From Bradyrhizobium sp. B124 (GTDB taxonomy: Bacteria > Pseudomonadota > Alphaproteobacteria > Rhizobiales > Xanthobacteraceae): a stretch of DNA of 64,000 bases. The translations under genes and the position numbers were made by a program. The notes beneath the pieces were generated by a model that was given only the letters and a program-made list of their open reading frames with translations, was not told the DNA's origin and searched no databases. Each line of letters opens with the position of its first letter. Within the stretch, counting starts at the first letter, position 1. The DNA is taken from positions 2,480,001-2,544,000 of the forward strand of contig NZ_CP152413.1 of assembly GCF_038967635.1 (NCBI RefSeq), read 5' to 3'. Shown here in pieces: positions 36,709 through 44,792 of this stretch.

Positions 36709-37347
36709 TCACGCCCCCACCGATTGCTTTGGACGCAGGCCCAGCAGATCCGGCGCAAGGACTTTCTCCGCCCCGAAATTGCTGACCGCCTGCTCGAATA
36801 CACTGCGCGCCGCCGTCAGATGCGTCACAACGACCGCGTCAAACGGCTCGTCCACCAGCGCGTAGGAGGAAACGACCTTGACGCCAATGAACCGGGTCGC
36901 GGTTGCATCGGGATCAACGATCGCAATGACGGAAATGGGCCCATCGACCGCGCACAGGATCGCGATTTCGCAGAGGTCGGATTGTCCGGCGAGCACCACC
37001 CGCCTGAAGCCGAGCGCCTGGGCGCGCTCAAACAGCCTGCCATACTCCTCCTTCGCCTTGCGGAAGAGCGAAAACGAGTCTGTCAGGAATTGAACGGTCA
37101 GTCGCGATTTCTCGGAGAAGCCCTGCGGCGTGAGGTAATAGGCATAGCGCCGTGCCGGCGCCTGCCCGACCTTGACGAAGCCCTTCTTGATCGCCCGCTT
37201 CAGGTAGGCGTTGACCAGGCCGAGCGCGACGCCGAGATCGGCCGCGATCCGCCGCTGCGACTGCGCACCATCGGCTTCAAGCGAGGTGAGCAGACCGAGC
37301 ACCAGCCGATCGCTGTCATTCTCATCTGTCGGTAGAATGCCCGCCAT
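36709..37347 (-). CDS. Winged-helix regulator with C-terminal Rossmann-like domain
   Basis: 212 residues. Residues ~12-75 form a MarR-like winged helix: LVLGLLTSLEADGAQSQRRI, LGVALGLVNAYLKRAIKKG, and the wing KVGQAPARRYAYYLTPQG. Such regulators are often linked to exopolysaccharide loci. Residues ~113-185 (FRRVVLAGQSDLCEIAILC, VIAIVDPDATATRFIGVKVV) look like a nucleotide- or sugar-nucleotide-binding Rossmann domain, suggesting a ligand-responsive regulator. The ATG at 37347 is preferred: the upstream GTG at 37386 lies inside an operator-like palindrome and before the predicted transcription start. It overlaps the rfaH frame at GTGA. Confidence 0.8.
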   Translation of the reverse strand: MAGILPTDENDSDRLVLGLLTSLEADGAQSQRRIAADLGVALGLVNAYLKRAIKKGFVKVGQAPARRYAYYLTPQGFSEKSRLTVQFLTDSFSLFRKAKEEYGRLFERAQALGFRRVVLAGQSDLCEIAILCAVDGPISVIAIVDPDATATRFIGVKVVSSYALVDEPFDAVVVTHLTAARSVFEQAVSNFGAEKVLAPDLLGLRPKQSVGA

Positions 37348-37370
37348 CACGCCTATCCCCACTGGAGAGG

Positions 37371-37400
37371 CTGATAGCGCGTTCACCGGATGAACGTCAA
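37371..37400 (-). promoter_or_regulatory. Candidate sigma-70-type promoter for the wHTH-rfaH genes
   Basis: On the minus strand TTGACG (37400 to 37395) is followed after 18 bases by TATCAG (37376 to 37371), giving a start near 37364 and a short leader before the ATG at 37347. The spacer holds palindrome 1, so bound repressor would block polymerase. Prediction from sequence only. Confidence 0.35.
37381..37395. promoter_or_regulatory. Operator-like palindrome 1
   Basis: GTTCACCGGATGAAC is an inverted repeat GTTCA-N5-TGAAC. A second copy of the same arms lies 28 bp away. Likely target of the adjacent wHTH regulator. Confidence 0.55.
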
Positions 37401-37408
37401 GCGAATTC

Positions 37409-37423
37409 GTTCACGCGATGAAC
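37409..37423. promoter_or_regulatory. Operator-like palindrome 2
   Basis: GTTCACGCGATGAAC has the same GTTCA-N5-TGAAC arms as palindrome 1 with a different spacer. It lies just upstream of the -35 candidate. The centre-to-centre spacing of 28 bp is a little under three helical turns. Confidence 0.55.
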
Positions 37424-37453
37424 ATTACAAATCATTGATAACAAAGGAATTTA

Positions 37454-37488
37454 CCTAGGACCCATGTGTCGCTACAGCCACACCTAGG
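37454..37488 (-). terminator. Inverted repeat after the WbuB-like gene
   Basis: CCTAGG occurs at 37454-37459 and 37483-37488, with TGTG/CACA inside it able to pair, and includes the gene's TAG stop. The loop contains GGCTGTAGCGA on the minus strand (37479 to 37469), a weaker ops resemblance. No T-run, so termination is uncertain. Confidence 0.3.
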
Positions 37489-38701
37489 CCGAATCCCCGG
37501 CCTCGGCCAGGTACCGCGCGGCCAGCGCCGAATAGCTGTACCGCTGCGCGATGGCGACGCGTTCGGCCCGCGATCGCGCCGGACCGTCCAGCGCCGCGCG
37601 CAGGGACGCGGCGAGTGCGCCGGGGTCGTCCGGCGCGCATCGCGCAGTCACCAAATCCTCGAGCTCGGCGAGCGCCTGCGCTTCGCAGGCAATGACGCTG
37701 CGCGGCGCGAACAGACAGTAGTCGAACAGCTTGTTGGGGCTGATACCGTGGTGGTAGAGCGCGTTCTTGTGGAAGGCGACGACCGCGCAATCGGACGCGT
37801 GCAGCATGCCATGCACGATCGACCGATCGACTTCGTCGTGAAACTCCACGTTGGCAAGCCCCGCCGCCCGCTGCTTCAGTTCGGCGAGCGAGGTGCCTGA
37901 ACCGATCAGAACGAAATTGATCTCGGGGCTTGTGCTGCCGAGGACGGTAGCGGCGTCGAGAACGACCTCCACTGCGTTTGGCGGTCCCATGCCGCCGGCA
38001 TAGAGGACAACCCGCCTGCCCTGCTGCTTCAGCTGATTGATACGGTCTATCAACGGATGACCGAGAGTTTCGATCGTCAGCGCGCTCTGGATCTCGCCGT
38101 CGGACACCCCGTTGGGTATCCAGATGAACTTGCCGGCGCTCAAGCCACGCGCCCGCATATGGGCTTCCGCACCGGCCAAAAGACAGATCACGCGATCCGC
38201 GGCGCGATAGGCGGACCGCTCCTTCCAGCCGAGCAACCTCACGAGGGGGTGCCAGGTCGGGGTCATTCCAAGCGCCACGATGCTCTCCGGCCAGAGGTCA
38301 CGAACCTCCAGCCAGAACCTGGCACCGAAGCGCTGCGCGATCTGACGTGCCGCCGAAATGAAGAACAGATGCGGGCTGGACGCGATCATCAGATCCGGCT
38401 CGCCGAATTGCGCGGCGATCGCAGATGTCGCCGAGCGAAAGGCCGGCGCAAAGCTCAGATTGTTGCGAAGCCGCCCCAAATTGCCGCCGTCATAGCGCGG
38501 GGTGTCGAGGAACCAGAAGTCGACACCGTTGATCCGCTGCGGCCCCGGAGCGCGCGGCTCCCGGTGCAGGTGATGGAAGCCGGCGCTGACCACCACGACC
38601 CGATGTCCCATCTTTCCCCAGGCATCTGCGAGCCAAAACGGACGCCAGTGACGGCCAAGGCCCGGCCCGCCTGCGAACGGATGCAATAGCCAGATGTTCA
38701 T
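37484..38701 (-). CDS. GT4-family glycosyltransferase, WbuB-like
   Basis: 405 residues. MNIWLLHPFAGGPGLGRHWR, VVVVSAGFHHL, FWLEVRDLWPESIVALGM, VICLLAGAEAHM, WIPNGV, VVLYAGGMGPPNAVE, FVLIGSGTS and GISPNKLFDYCLFAPRSVIA follow the WbuB subgroup of GT4. The DLWPES and NK-FDY motifs are typical. WbuB-type enzymes add an N-acetylated deoxy-amino sugar such as FucNAc to the lipid-linked chain; the donor here is not fixed. It is followed by the regulatory region of the wHTH gene and preceded by asnB paralogue 3, 76 bp away. Confidence 0.88.
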   Translation of the reverse strand: MNIWLLHPFAGGPGLGRHWRPFWLADAWGKMGHRVVVVSAGFHHLHREPRAPGPQRINGVDFWFLDTPRYDGGNLGRLRNNLSFAPAFRSATSAIAAQFGEPDLMIASSPHLFFISAARQIAQRFGARFWLEVRDLWPESIVALGMTPTWHPLVRLLGWKERSAYRAADRVICLLAGAEAHMRARGLSAGKFIWIPNGVSDGEIQSALTIETLGHPLIDRINQLKQQGRRVVLYAGGMGPPNAVEVVLDAATVLGSTSPEINFVLIGSGTSLAELKQRAAGLANVEFHDEVDRSIVHGMLHASDCAVVAFHKNALYHHGISPNKLFDYCLFAPRSVIACEAQALAELEDLVTARCAPDDPGALAASLRAALDGPARSRAERVAIAQRYSYSALAARYLAEAGDSA

Positions 38702-38777
38702 CGGACCGCCCGGAAAGCAGCGGCCGACAAGCCCGCGGTTATCGACGGCGACGATGACATCCAGGAATCATTAGGCC

Positions 38778-40592
38778 TCATGGCGCTTCGACCCGAAAGC
38801 GCTCACCCCAGAGCGCAACGCAATAAAGCCTCCAGCGCATTCCGAGATCGAGCCGGTGAAATTTCCTCTTGAGCTTCGGCATGTCGACATAGCGGGCCAG
38901 GAGTTCGCTTGCGATCACCTTGTCATACATCGCGGCGGAGTGTCGCGTGAGCCAGATCCGGTCGGGAGCAGCAAAACCGATCTTGTCCCTCCGCCATGTG
39001 ATGCTGGCCGGCAGCAGATCGCTCATGGCTGCGCGAAGCGGCCATTTTGCCCATCCCTTGTTCAGCTTGATGCGTGTGGGAAGCGCCAAAGCAAACTCGA
39101 CGAAGCGATAGTCGAGGAATGGAAGTCGCGTTTCGATGCCGAACCGCATCGAGTTCTTGTCCTCGAAACGCAGCAGCATCGGCAAATTGGTCTCGGTAAT
39201 CTCCAGCACTTGCATGGCCTGCGCATCCCTCGTCTTCGACGCAAAGCGGCGAAGCGGCTCCGGCAAGTCGGGATTTCGCAGGAAAGTGTAACGCAAGCGA
39301 TAATAGGCAGCGCGCAGCCCTGCCGAACCGGCACCGAACAAATACATCAGCAACCGCCGGCGCGAAATACCCGCCCGCGTGGCGGCGCCGAAGGCGGACA
39401 GGAATCCACGGACGCCACCGCTGCGAAGATGGTCGAGCAGCCAGGCCGCATAGTAGCGATGGTACCCCAGCAACGTTTCGTCACCGCCCTGACCATCGAG
39501 CAGCACGATGACGCCATTCGATCGCGCGGCCTTCATCACCGCATACTGCATCATGATCGAAGGACCTGCGAACGGCTCCTCCTGGACGTCGAGCAAGGTC
39601 TCCGCCGTCGATGCAAAGTCCTGATAGGTCGGCTTGGTGCGCAGCCAGTTCAACTCTGCCCGTTCTGCAACCTCCGCCGCGTACGCCTCTTCATTGTTGG
39701 ACGCCTGCTCGCTCACGGCCGTGATGGCAAAGAAGCGCTCGCTCGAGCCTGGCGCATAGCGCCGCGCGGCCAGCGTCGCGACACTCGAACTGTCCAGCCC
39801 ACCCGACAGGCAGGTTCCGACCCGAACATCCGAACGCAGCCGCAGACGCGTCGCGTCATCAAGCAGCTCCCGCAACGATTTCGCTGCGCTGCCTTCATCA
39901 GACACGGCCAACCCAGGCGCGAGTGAATAGTAGCGCTCGATTTCGACCTGCCCCGTCGACACATCGACGCGCATCCGATGCCCGGGAGGCAATTTCTCGA
40001 CGCCTTTGAAGAAGGTCCGGCTGGTATGGTCGGTCATGCCGCAAACGAGGAAATCGTTGATCAGATCATCATCCGCGATCGGGCGTTCGATCAGCGGAAG
40101 AAGCTGGCGGATCTCCGAGCCGAACGCGAACTGCGTCGCCGTATTGACGTAGTAGAACGGCTTCACGCCGAACCTGTCGCGGGCGCAGAACAGCGTGTTG
40201 TCGCGCTCGTCGTGGATCGCAAACGACCACATGCCGTTGAAGCGTTCGAGGCACGCCGCACCCCAGCAAACATAGGCTGTGAGCAGGACCTCGGTATCCG
40301 AAGCCGTATGAAAGGTGTATCCGAGCGCCTCGAGCTCCGTGCGGAGCTCGACGTAATTGTAGATCTCGCCGTTGTAGGTGATCCAGATCGGGAGCCGTCT
40401 GTCGCGCATCGGCTGTGCGCCGTCATCGGTCAGATCGATGATGGCCAGTCGCCGGTGTCCGATCCCGACGTTCCCGTTGATCCTCACCCCACGCCCATCC
40501 GGACCGCGGTGGGCAACGAGATCGGTCATCTGGTCCACTTGGCGGGCATCGACGGGCCCGGTCTTATCTATGAGGCCAAATATGCCGCACAC
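38778..40592 (-). CDS. asnB: Glutamine-dependent asparagine synthase-like amidotransferase (paralogue 3)
   Basis: 604 residues starting at GTG (40592): VCGIFGLIDKTG in codons, read as MCGIFG, keeps the nucleophilic cysteine. VAHRGPDGRGV, GHRRLAIIDLTDDGAQPM and YNGEIYNYVEL complete the glutaminase domain. TCLSGGLDSSSV is the PPi loop, LLDGQGGDETLLGYHRYY follows, and RFGIETRLPFLDYRFVEFA is the usual late motif. It stands at the head of a minus-strand transcript with the WbuB-like gene, divergent from the plus-strand glycosyltransferases. A carboxyl-amidating role on a glycan precursor is inferred, as for its paralogues. Confidence 0.9.
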   Translation of the reverse strand: MCGIFGLIDKTGPVDARQVDQMTDLVAHRGPDGRGVRINGNVGIGHRRLAIIDLTDDGAQPMRDRRLPIWITYNGEIYNYVELRTELEALGYTFHTASDTEVLLTAYVCWGAACLERFNGMWSFAIHDERDNTLFCARDRFGVKPFYYVNTATQFAFGSEIRQLLPLIERPIADDDLINDFLVCGMTDHTSRTFFKGVEKLPPGHRMRVDVSTGQVEIERYYSLAPGLAVSDEGSAAKSLRELLDDATRLRLRSDVRVGTCLSGGLDSSSVATLAARRYAPGSSERFFAITAVSEQASNNEEAYAAEVAERAELNWLRTKPTYQDFASTAETLLDVQEEPFAGPSIMMQYAVMKAARSNGVIVLLDGQGGDETLLGYHRYYAAWLLDHLRSGGVRGFLSAFGAATRAGISRRRLLMYLFGAGSAGLRAAYYRLRYTFLRNPDLPEPLRRFASKTRDAQAMQVLEITETNLPMLLRFEDKNSMRFGIETRLPFLDYRFVEFALALPTRIKLNKGWAKWPLRAAMSDLLPASITWRRDKIGFAAPDRIWLTRHSAAMYDKVIASELLARYVDMPKLKRKFHRLDLGMRWRLYCVALWGERFRVEAP

Positions 40593-40889
40593 GAAATGCC
40601 TATCCAGATTGATTCGATGGCGGAGCTCGGTATAACCGCCGCGTCAGAATATGCGCGCATTTGGAACAAACCGCGGCTGTCTTAACCTGTTCGTGTATTG
40701 AACGTCAACGTTCCCGGACCAGTCGAAGCTGTTTTCATACGCGACTGAAACCTGAGATAGCGAGGGCCGGCCGCCAATTCTGCACCGCCTCTCCGGGCCT
40801 GCATCGCATGGCCGCTTCGGACCAAACCTGTGCTAGAAGCTGCTGGCTGCTGCTGGCTGATGTTGAGTTGGCATCCATCGGATCCCTGA
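40593..40889. other. Divergent intergenic region between asnB 3 and the plus-strand glycosyltransferases
   Basis: 297 bp with no convincing gene. It must serve transcription in both directions. GAACGT-CA-ACGTTC at 40700-40713 is an inverted repeat and a candidate operator. A perfect 10-bp tandem duplication, GCTGCTGGCT, lies at 40839-40848 and 40849-40858, about 30 bp before the plus-strand start. No clear -35/-10 pair was found. Confidence 0.4.
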
Positions 40890-42194
40890 GTGAGCAAGAT
40901 CGAACCCATCGGACCGACGTCCCTGACGGAAGCACAGCTTCCCGCCGACGACGTTGCATCTTCCCGGCCGACCCAATCTGCCATCGCGGATTTCGTCACG
41001 CGCATGCTTGTTCGCGCGGCGCGGCGCGCCACCGAGAAGCGTCTTGCGAAGGGAAAGGTGCGTACGTTGTGGGCCGCCACCCCGATCCTCACCCTTCCGC
41101 TTCTCGCACGCTGCGATCGAATGTTGGGATTTCGCTCCTCGTCGCTGGTGTTCAACACCTACTATGTGACGAGATCATTCGACATCAATCTCATCCTGTT
41201 CGAGGGCTTCCTTCGACTGCTGCGCAGCCGAAGAGGCCTCGGCCTGTTTCGTCGCCTGGTTCTGGCGTGGGCCCTGCTGCGCTACGATTTCTTCAACTAC
41301 TTCTATGACCGCGGCCTGATGCTGAGCGATGGACGTTATGGCATCAACCCTGAGGAACTCGACCTCCTGTTCCAGTCGGGAAAGCGCCTGTATACCTACG
41401 CCTACGGCGCCGACGTCCGGGCACGGGAAGCAACACTCGCACTCGGTCATCCGAACCTGTGCGAAGAATGCCCGTCCCCCGGCAAGTTCTGTGTCTGCAC
41501 GACGGAGATGCACGCCTCATCGATCAACCGCCTCAAGGGCCGTGCGACCGCGCAGATCGCGATGGGGGATATGGTGGCCTATGTGCCCGGCTGCCGGGAC
41601 ATGCACTACTGGCCGATTGACGCCAGCAAGCTCGTCGCGCGGTCGCCAGCCTACAAGGCCGGCGACATGCTGAAAGTGGCACATGCGCCGAACCACGGGC
41701 ACTTCAAGGGAACCAGGCTCCTGATCGAGGCGATCGATCGGCTGGTGAAGGAGGGAGAGAAGATCGAGCTGGTCTCCGTGCAGGGAGTTCCCAACAAGAA
41801 GGTCATCGAGCTTTTCGGCGCCTCGCACGTTGTTGCGGATCAATTCGTCGCAGGCTTTCACGGCTATACGGCCCTGGAGGCGATGGCTATGGCCAAACCC
41901 GTTCTTTGCTTTCTGCGTGACGACCGAATGATGATCGATCCGGCAACCTGCCCGATCATCAACACGCGTCCCGACGAAATCTATGATGTGCTGAAGCGAT
42001 GCTTGAAGGGTGGGTATGACCTGAACGATATCGGCAAGGCGGGGCGCCGCTATGTAGAGGCCCATTACAGCTTGCAAGCGGTCGCAGCGAGGCTCGGAAG
42101 GCTCTATTGTGAAACTGCCGATCTGCCTGAGGATCTGCGGGCAAGCTTGACGAGGCATGTCAGCAAGTTCGAGAGCGATGATCATGCCTCGTAG
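40890..42194 (+). CDS. Glycosyltransferase-like protein with four-Cys motif (family A, copy 3)
   Basis: 434 residues, starting at GTG. It shares LWAATPILTLP, YTYAYGADVR, GHPNLCEEC, KFCVCTT, APNHGHFKGTRLL, GFHGYTALEAMAMAKPVL and CPIINTRPDEI with the minus-strand copies at 15487 and 20432. Cysteines are at 191, 194, 201 and 203. The N-terminal region lacks the membrane segment of copy 1. It is followed 45 bp later by a family B gene, so this A-B pair mirrors members of the main cluster on the opposite strand. Confidence 0.8.
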   Translation: MSKIEPIGPTSLTEAQLPADDVASSRPTQSAIADFVTRMLVRAARRATEKRLAKGKVRTLWAATPILTLPLLARCDRMLGFRSSSLVFNTYYVTRSFDINLILFEGFLRLLRSRRGLGLFRRLVLAWALLRYDFFNYFYDRGLMLSDGRYGINPEELDLLFQSGKRLYTYAYGADVRAREATLALGHPNLCEECPSPGKFCVCTTEMHASSINRLKGRATAQIAMGDMVAYVPGCRDMHYWPIDASKLVARSPAYKAGDMLKVAHAPNHGHFKGTRLLIEAIDRLVKEGEKIELVSVQGVPNKKVIELFGASHVVADQFVAGFHGYTALEAMAMAKPVLCFLRDDRMMIDPATCPIINTRPDEIYDVLKRCLKGGYDLNDIGKAGRRYVEAHYSLQAVAARLGRLYCETADLPEDLRASLTRHVSKFESDDHAS

Positions 42195-42239
42195 CCCTGT
42201 GCGGCCTTCGCGCCCGTCAGCGGATCTGAATACGCGCAC

Positions 42240-43388
42240 ATGAGAATCCTGCACGGACCAGTCAATGTCGGAAATCAGCCCTGGGTGCTGTCCCGCGCCG
42301 AGCGGCAGCTGGGAGCATCCAGCGACGTGGTCGTTCGCAACGACACGTGGCTCGGATACTCGGCAGACCGGATGCTGTCGGCAAAGGATGCCGGATTTTT
42401 TGAGACGGCCATTCGCAGCGCGGCGTTCGGTCTGAAGAACCAGTGGCATTACGATGTTCTTCACTACTATTTTGGACAGACCTTTCTGTCGCCGGGTTTC
42501 CCCCTCTCCGCGCCGGGGTCAGTGCTCTCCCGGCCATCGCTGCTAACGGACATCATCAACAGACTGGCGACCGCAGACCTGCACGCCGCCCGCCTGTTCA
42601 ACAAGAAGCTGTTCATGACCCTGCAGGGTTGTGATGTCCGGCTGGCGAACGAGGGAAACAAGCGAAACGAATGGACGATGTGCGCCCCGCAACACTGCGA
42701 GCTGTATCAAAGATGCACGGACGCTCTCGACCATCGGCGGCACTTTCTGATCGAAAAGGTTCTGCCGCTATTCGATCGAGTCTTCTATCTGAATCCGGAA
42801 CTCGGACACGTCGTACCGAACGGCCAGTTCCTCCCATATTCAAACGTCGAGATCGAGAAGTTCGACGTTGTGCCGCCTTCCGAACAGGGGCGGCTCAAGA
42901 TCGTTCATGCCCCGACCGCCGGACGGATCAAGGGTACACCGATGATCCTGAAGGCCCTCGAACAATTGCGGTTACGGTACGACTTCGACCTCATCCTTGT
43001 CGAAAAGACGAGCCACGAGCAGGCGCTGGAGATTTATCGGTCGGCCGATCTCGCAATCGACCAGGTGCTGGCAGGCTGGTACGGGGGATTCGCGGTCGAG
43101 ATGATGGCGATGGGAAAGCCGGCCGCATGCTACATCCGGGAAGAAGATATGATGTTCGTTCCGGACGCGATCAGGCGCGAACTGCCTGTCTACCGGCTGA
43201 ACCCGGGAGACCTTGCAGAGAGCATTGCCGCGGTTCTTGATCGCCGTTCCGAGTGGTCCATGCGCGGCCAAGCGTCGCGACTTTATGTCGAACGATGGCA
43301 CAACCCGAAGTCGATCGCCAAAGCGATGCTGGATGCCTATCAAGGCCCCGATAGCAGCTTCGAACTGATCCCGAACAAGACGATGTGA
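42240..43388 (+). CDS. Glycosyltransferase-like protein with Cys cluster (family B, copy 2)
   Basis: 382 residues. MRILHGPVNVGNQPWVLSRA, YDVLHYYFGQTFL, FMTLQGCDVR, NEWTMCAPQHC, FYLNPELGHVVPNGQFLPY and VLAGWYGGFAVEMMAMGKP align it along its length with the gene at 12726-13859. The C-x4-C-x5-C arrangement after NEWTM is retained. Its unambiguous start, with MRILHG at residue 1, is what suggested the shorter start for copy 1. The C-terminal half is GT4-like; the substrate is unknown. Confidence 0.8.
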   Translation: MRILHGPVNVGNQPWVLSRAERQLGASSDVVVRNDTWLGYSADRMLSAKDAGFFETAIRSAAFGLKNQWHYDVLHYYFGQTFLSPGFPLSAPGSVLSRPSLLTDIINRLATADLHAARLFNKKLFMTLQGCDVRLANEGNKRNEWTMCAPQHCELYQRCTDALDHRRHFLIEKVLPLFDRVFYLNPELGHVVPNGQFLPYSNVEIEKFDVVPPSEQGRLKIVHAPTAGRIKGTPMILKALEQLRLRYDFDLILVEKTSHEQALEIYRSADLAIDQVLAGWYGGFAVEMMAMGKPAACYIREEDMMFVPDAIRRELPVYRLNPGDLAESIAAVLDRRSEWSMRGQASRLYVERWHNPKSIAKAMLDAYQGPDSSFELIPNKTM

Positions 43389-43468
43389 TCAGAGGTTTGA
43401 GCTGGCCCACCCAGCCTGCACACGGACGGCAAGACCTGGGCCTAAGCCTCAATCAAGGCCAGACTGCA

Positions 43469-43487
43469 ATCGCGGCACGACCGCGAT
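43469..43487. terminator. Stem-loop between convergent genes (1)
   Basis: ATCGCGG-CACGA-CCGCGAT forms a perfect 7-bp stem with a 5-nt loop between the plus-strand family B gene and the minus-strand GT4. No T-run follows. It could terminate either transcript. Confidence 0.35.
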
Positions 43488-43547
43488 AGTTGTGGGCGAA
43501 AGGCAGACCGGCCTGACCGCTTCACGCGACCTGCAACCGGACATCAG

Positions 43548-43583
43548 AGATCTCCGCCTCGGGTTCTCCCGCTGTGGAGATCT
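43548..43583. terminator. Nested stem-loop between convergent genes (2)
   Basis: AGATCTCC (43548-43555) pairs with GGAGATCT (43576-43583). Inside the 20-nt loop CGGG-TTCT-CCCG makes a second hairpin. The symmetry allows it to act on both strands, as expected for a bidirectional terminator, although T-runs are lacking. Confidence 0.35.
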
Positions 43584-43607
43584 TGACCAGTGCCGCTCGG
43601 CCTTCTT

Positions 43608-44792
43608 CTATTTTGCGACGGGTTCACCAGCATTCTGACGAGCGGCCTGCCACACGGTTCTTGAAAAGCTTGCCGCAAACGCCCTCACATTGTCATCCTG
43701 GTGCAGGACAACATTTCTAACCACGAGCCCGCGAGCCTCCTGTGAGGCTTGCATCAGATGATCCGCCAGCGCGACCGGATCATCGACGCCGAAATAGCGC
43801 GCAGCGCCGGCGGTCTGTTCCCGGTGCACGTCGATGTCGGACAGGATCATCGGAACGCCGAACGACTTCGCCTCCTCGACCGTCGTGCTCCAACCCTCGA
43901 AGCGCGACGGGTTGATCAGGGCGGTGGAAGCCCGCAACAGCGCGTAGACATGCGGCAACGGGATCACGCCGAGGTGACGAAAGTGCGTATCGAGGCCGCG
44001 CTTCCGGATCTCGGAGTTGACCAGGTCATAGTAGCCCGGCTCACGCCGGTCTTCCGTGCTGCCGGATGCACAGACAACGACCTCGATCCCACGACGCTTC
44101 AGGATCGCCAGGGCGTCGACGACAAGCCGATGGTTCTTGTGGCGATAGAACTGATTGGGCAGATAGAAGTAGTTCGTCGGCAGATTGTACGCTGCGATGA
44201 CCTCTGATGGGCTGATGTCCAGGAATGCGGCCGGTGGCTGGGTCGCGAAGCGAACGACGCTGACCCGGTTGCTGGCGTTTGGGTAGTAGGCCCTGAAATC
44301 GCGGAAGGCGCTCTCGCTGCTCAGCATGATGGTCCGCCCTGACGCGATCTGAACGCGAAAGCCAATCTCGCGGCGCCAGCGCGCCGTCCGCGGAAACAGC
44401 TGAGGCAGAGAATGGTGCTGCAGATCCGGAATCCACGCCACTGCAGGGATCGCCAGCCGCCAACCAAAGAAGCGCGCGGATTCAACCACAACATCTACAT
44501 GCGCGGAGCGAAACGCCGCCGCGGCGCCGCGGTCCAGACCAAGCGCGAGTGCCGCAGCGAGACCCGGCTGCCCGTCGAACACCTCCGATCGGACGATCTC
44601 GACGCCCGGTATCGCATCAAGTTCCGCGAGTTCACTCTCGTCGGCCCGCGTCCCGGCAAAGACGACCGGGGCGAACTCGCCGGGCAAAAACCGATCGAGC
44701 GCCGCGAACAGATTGCGCTGATAATTGTAGCCGCCGGCCCAAATCCGTCGCGAGATGTGATTGAACGCGAACCGCAATGGGCGGGGCGTCAC
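43608..44792 (-). CDS. GT4-family glycosyltransferase
   Basis: 394 residues. The C-terminal half has NYFYLPNQFYRHKNHRLVVD, VVVCASGSTED, RHLGVIPLPHVYALLRAST and LINPSRFEGWSTTVEEAKSF, including the EGWS-x3-EE donor site of GT4 enzymes. The N-terminal half has AGGYNYQRNLF and the AVAWIPDLQHHSLP motif typical of this subgroup. The GTG at 44792 is the start: it overlaps the SDR stop as GTGA and AAGGGG stands 9 nt before. It is the last gene of the operon that begins with wzx. The donor sugar is unknown. Confidence 0.87.
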   Translation of the reverse strand: MTPRPLRFAFNHISRRIWAGGYNYQRNLFAALDRFLPGEFAPVVFAGTRADESELAELDAIPGVEIVRSEVFDGQPGLAAALALGLDRGAAAAFRSAHVDVVVESARFFGWRLAIPAVAWIPDLQHHSLPQLFPRTARWRREIGFRVQIASGRTIMLSSESAFRDFRAYYPNASNRVSVVRFATQPPAAFLDISPSEVIAAYNLPTNYFYLPNQFYRHKNHRLVVDALAILKRRGIEVVVCASGSTEDRREPGYYDLVNSEIRKRGLDTHFRHLGVIPLPHVYALLRASTALINPSRFEGWSTTVEEAKSFGVPMILSDIDVHREQTAGAARYFGVDDPVALADHLMQASQEARGLVVRNVVLHQDDNVRAFAASFSRTVWQAARQNAGEPVAK

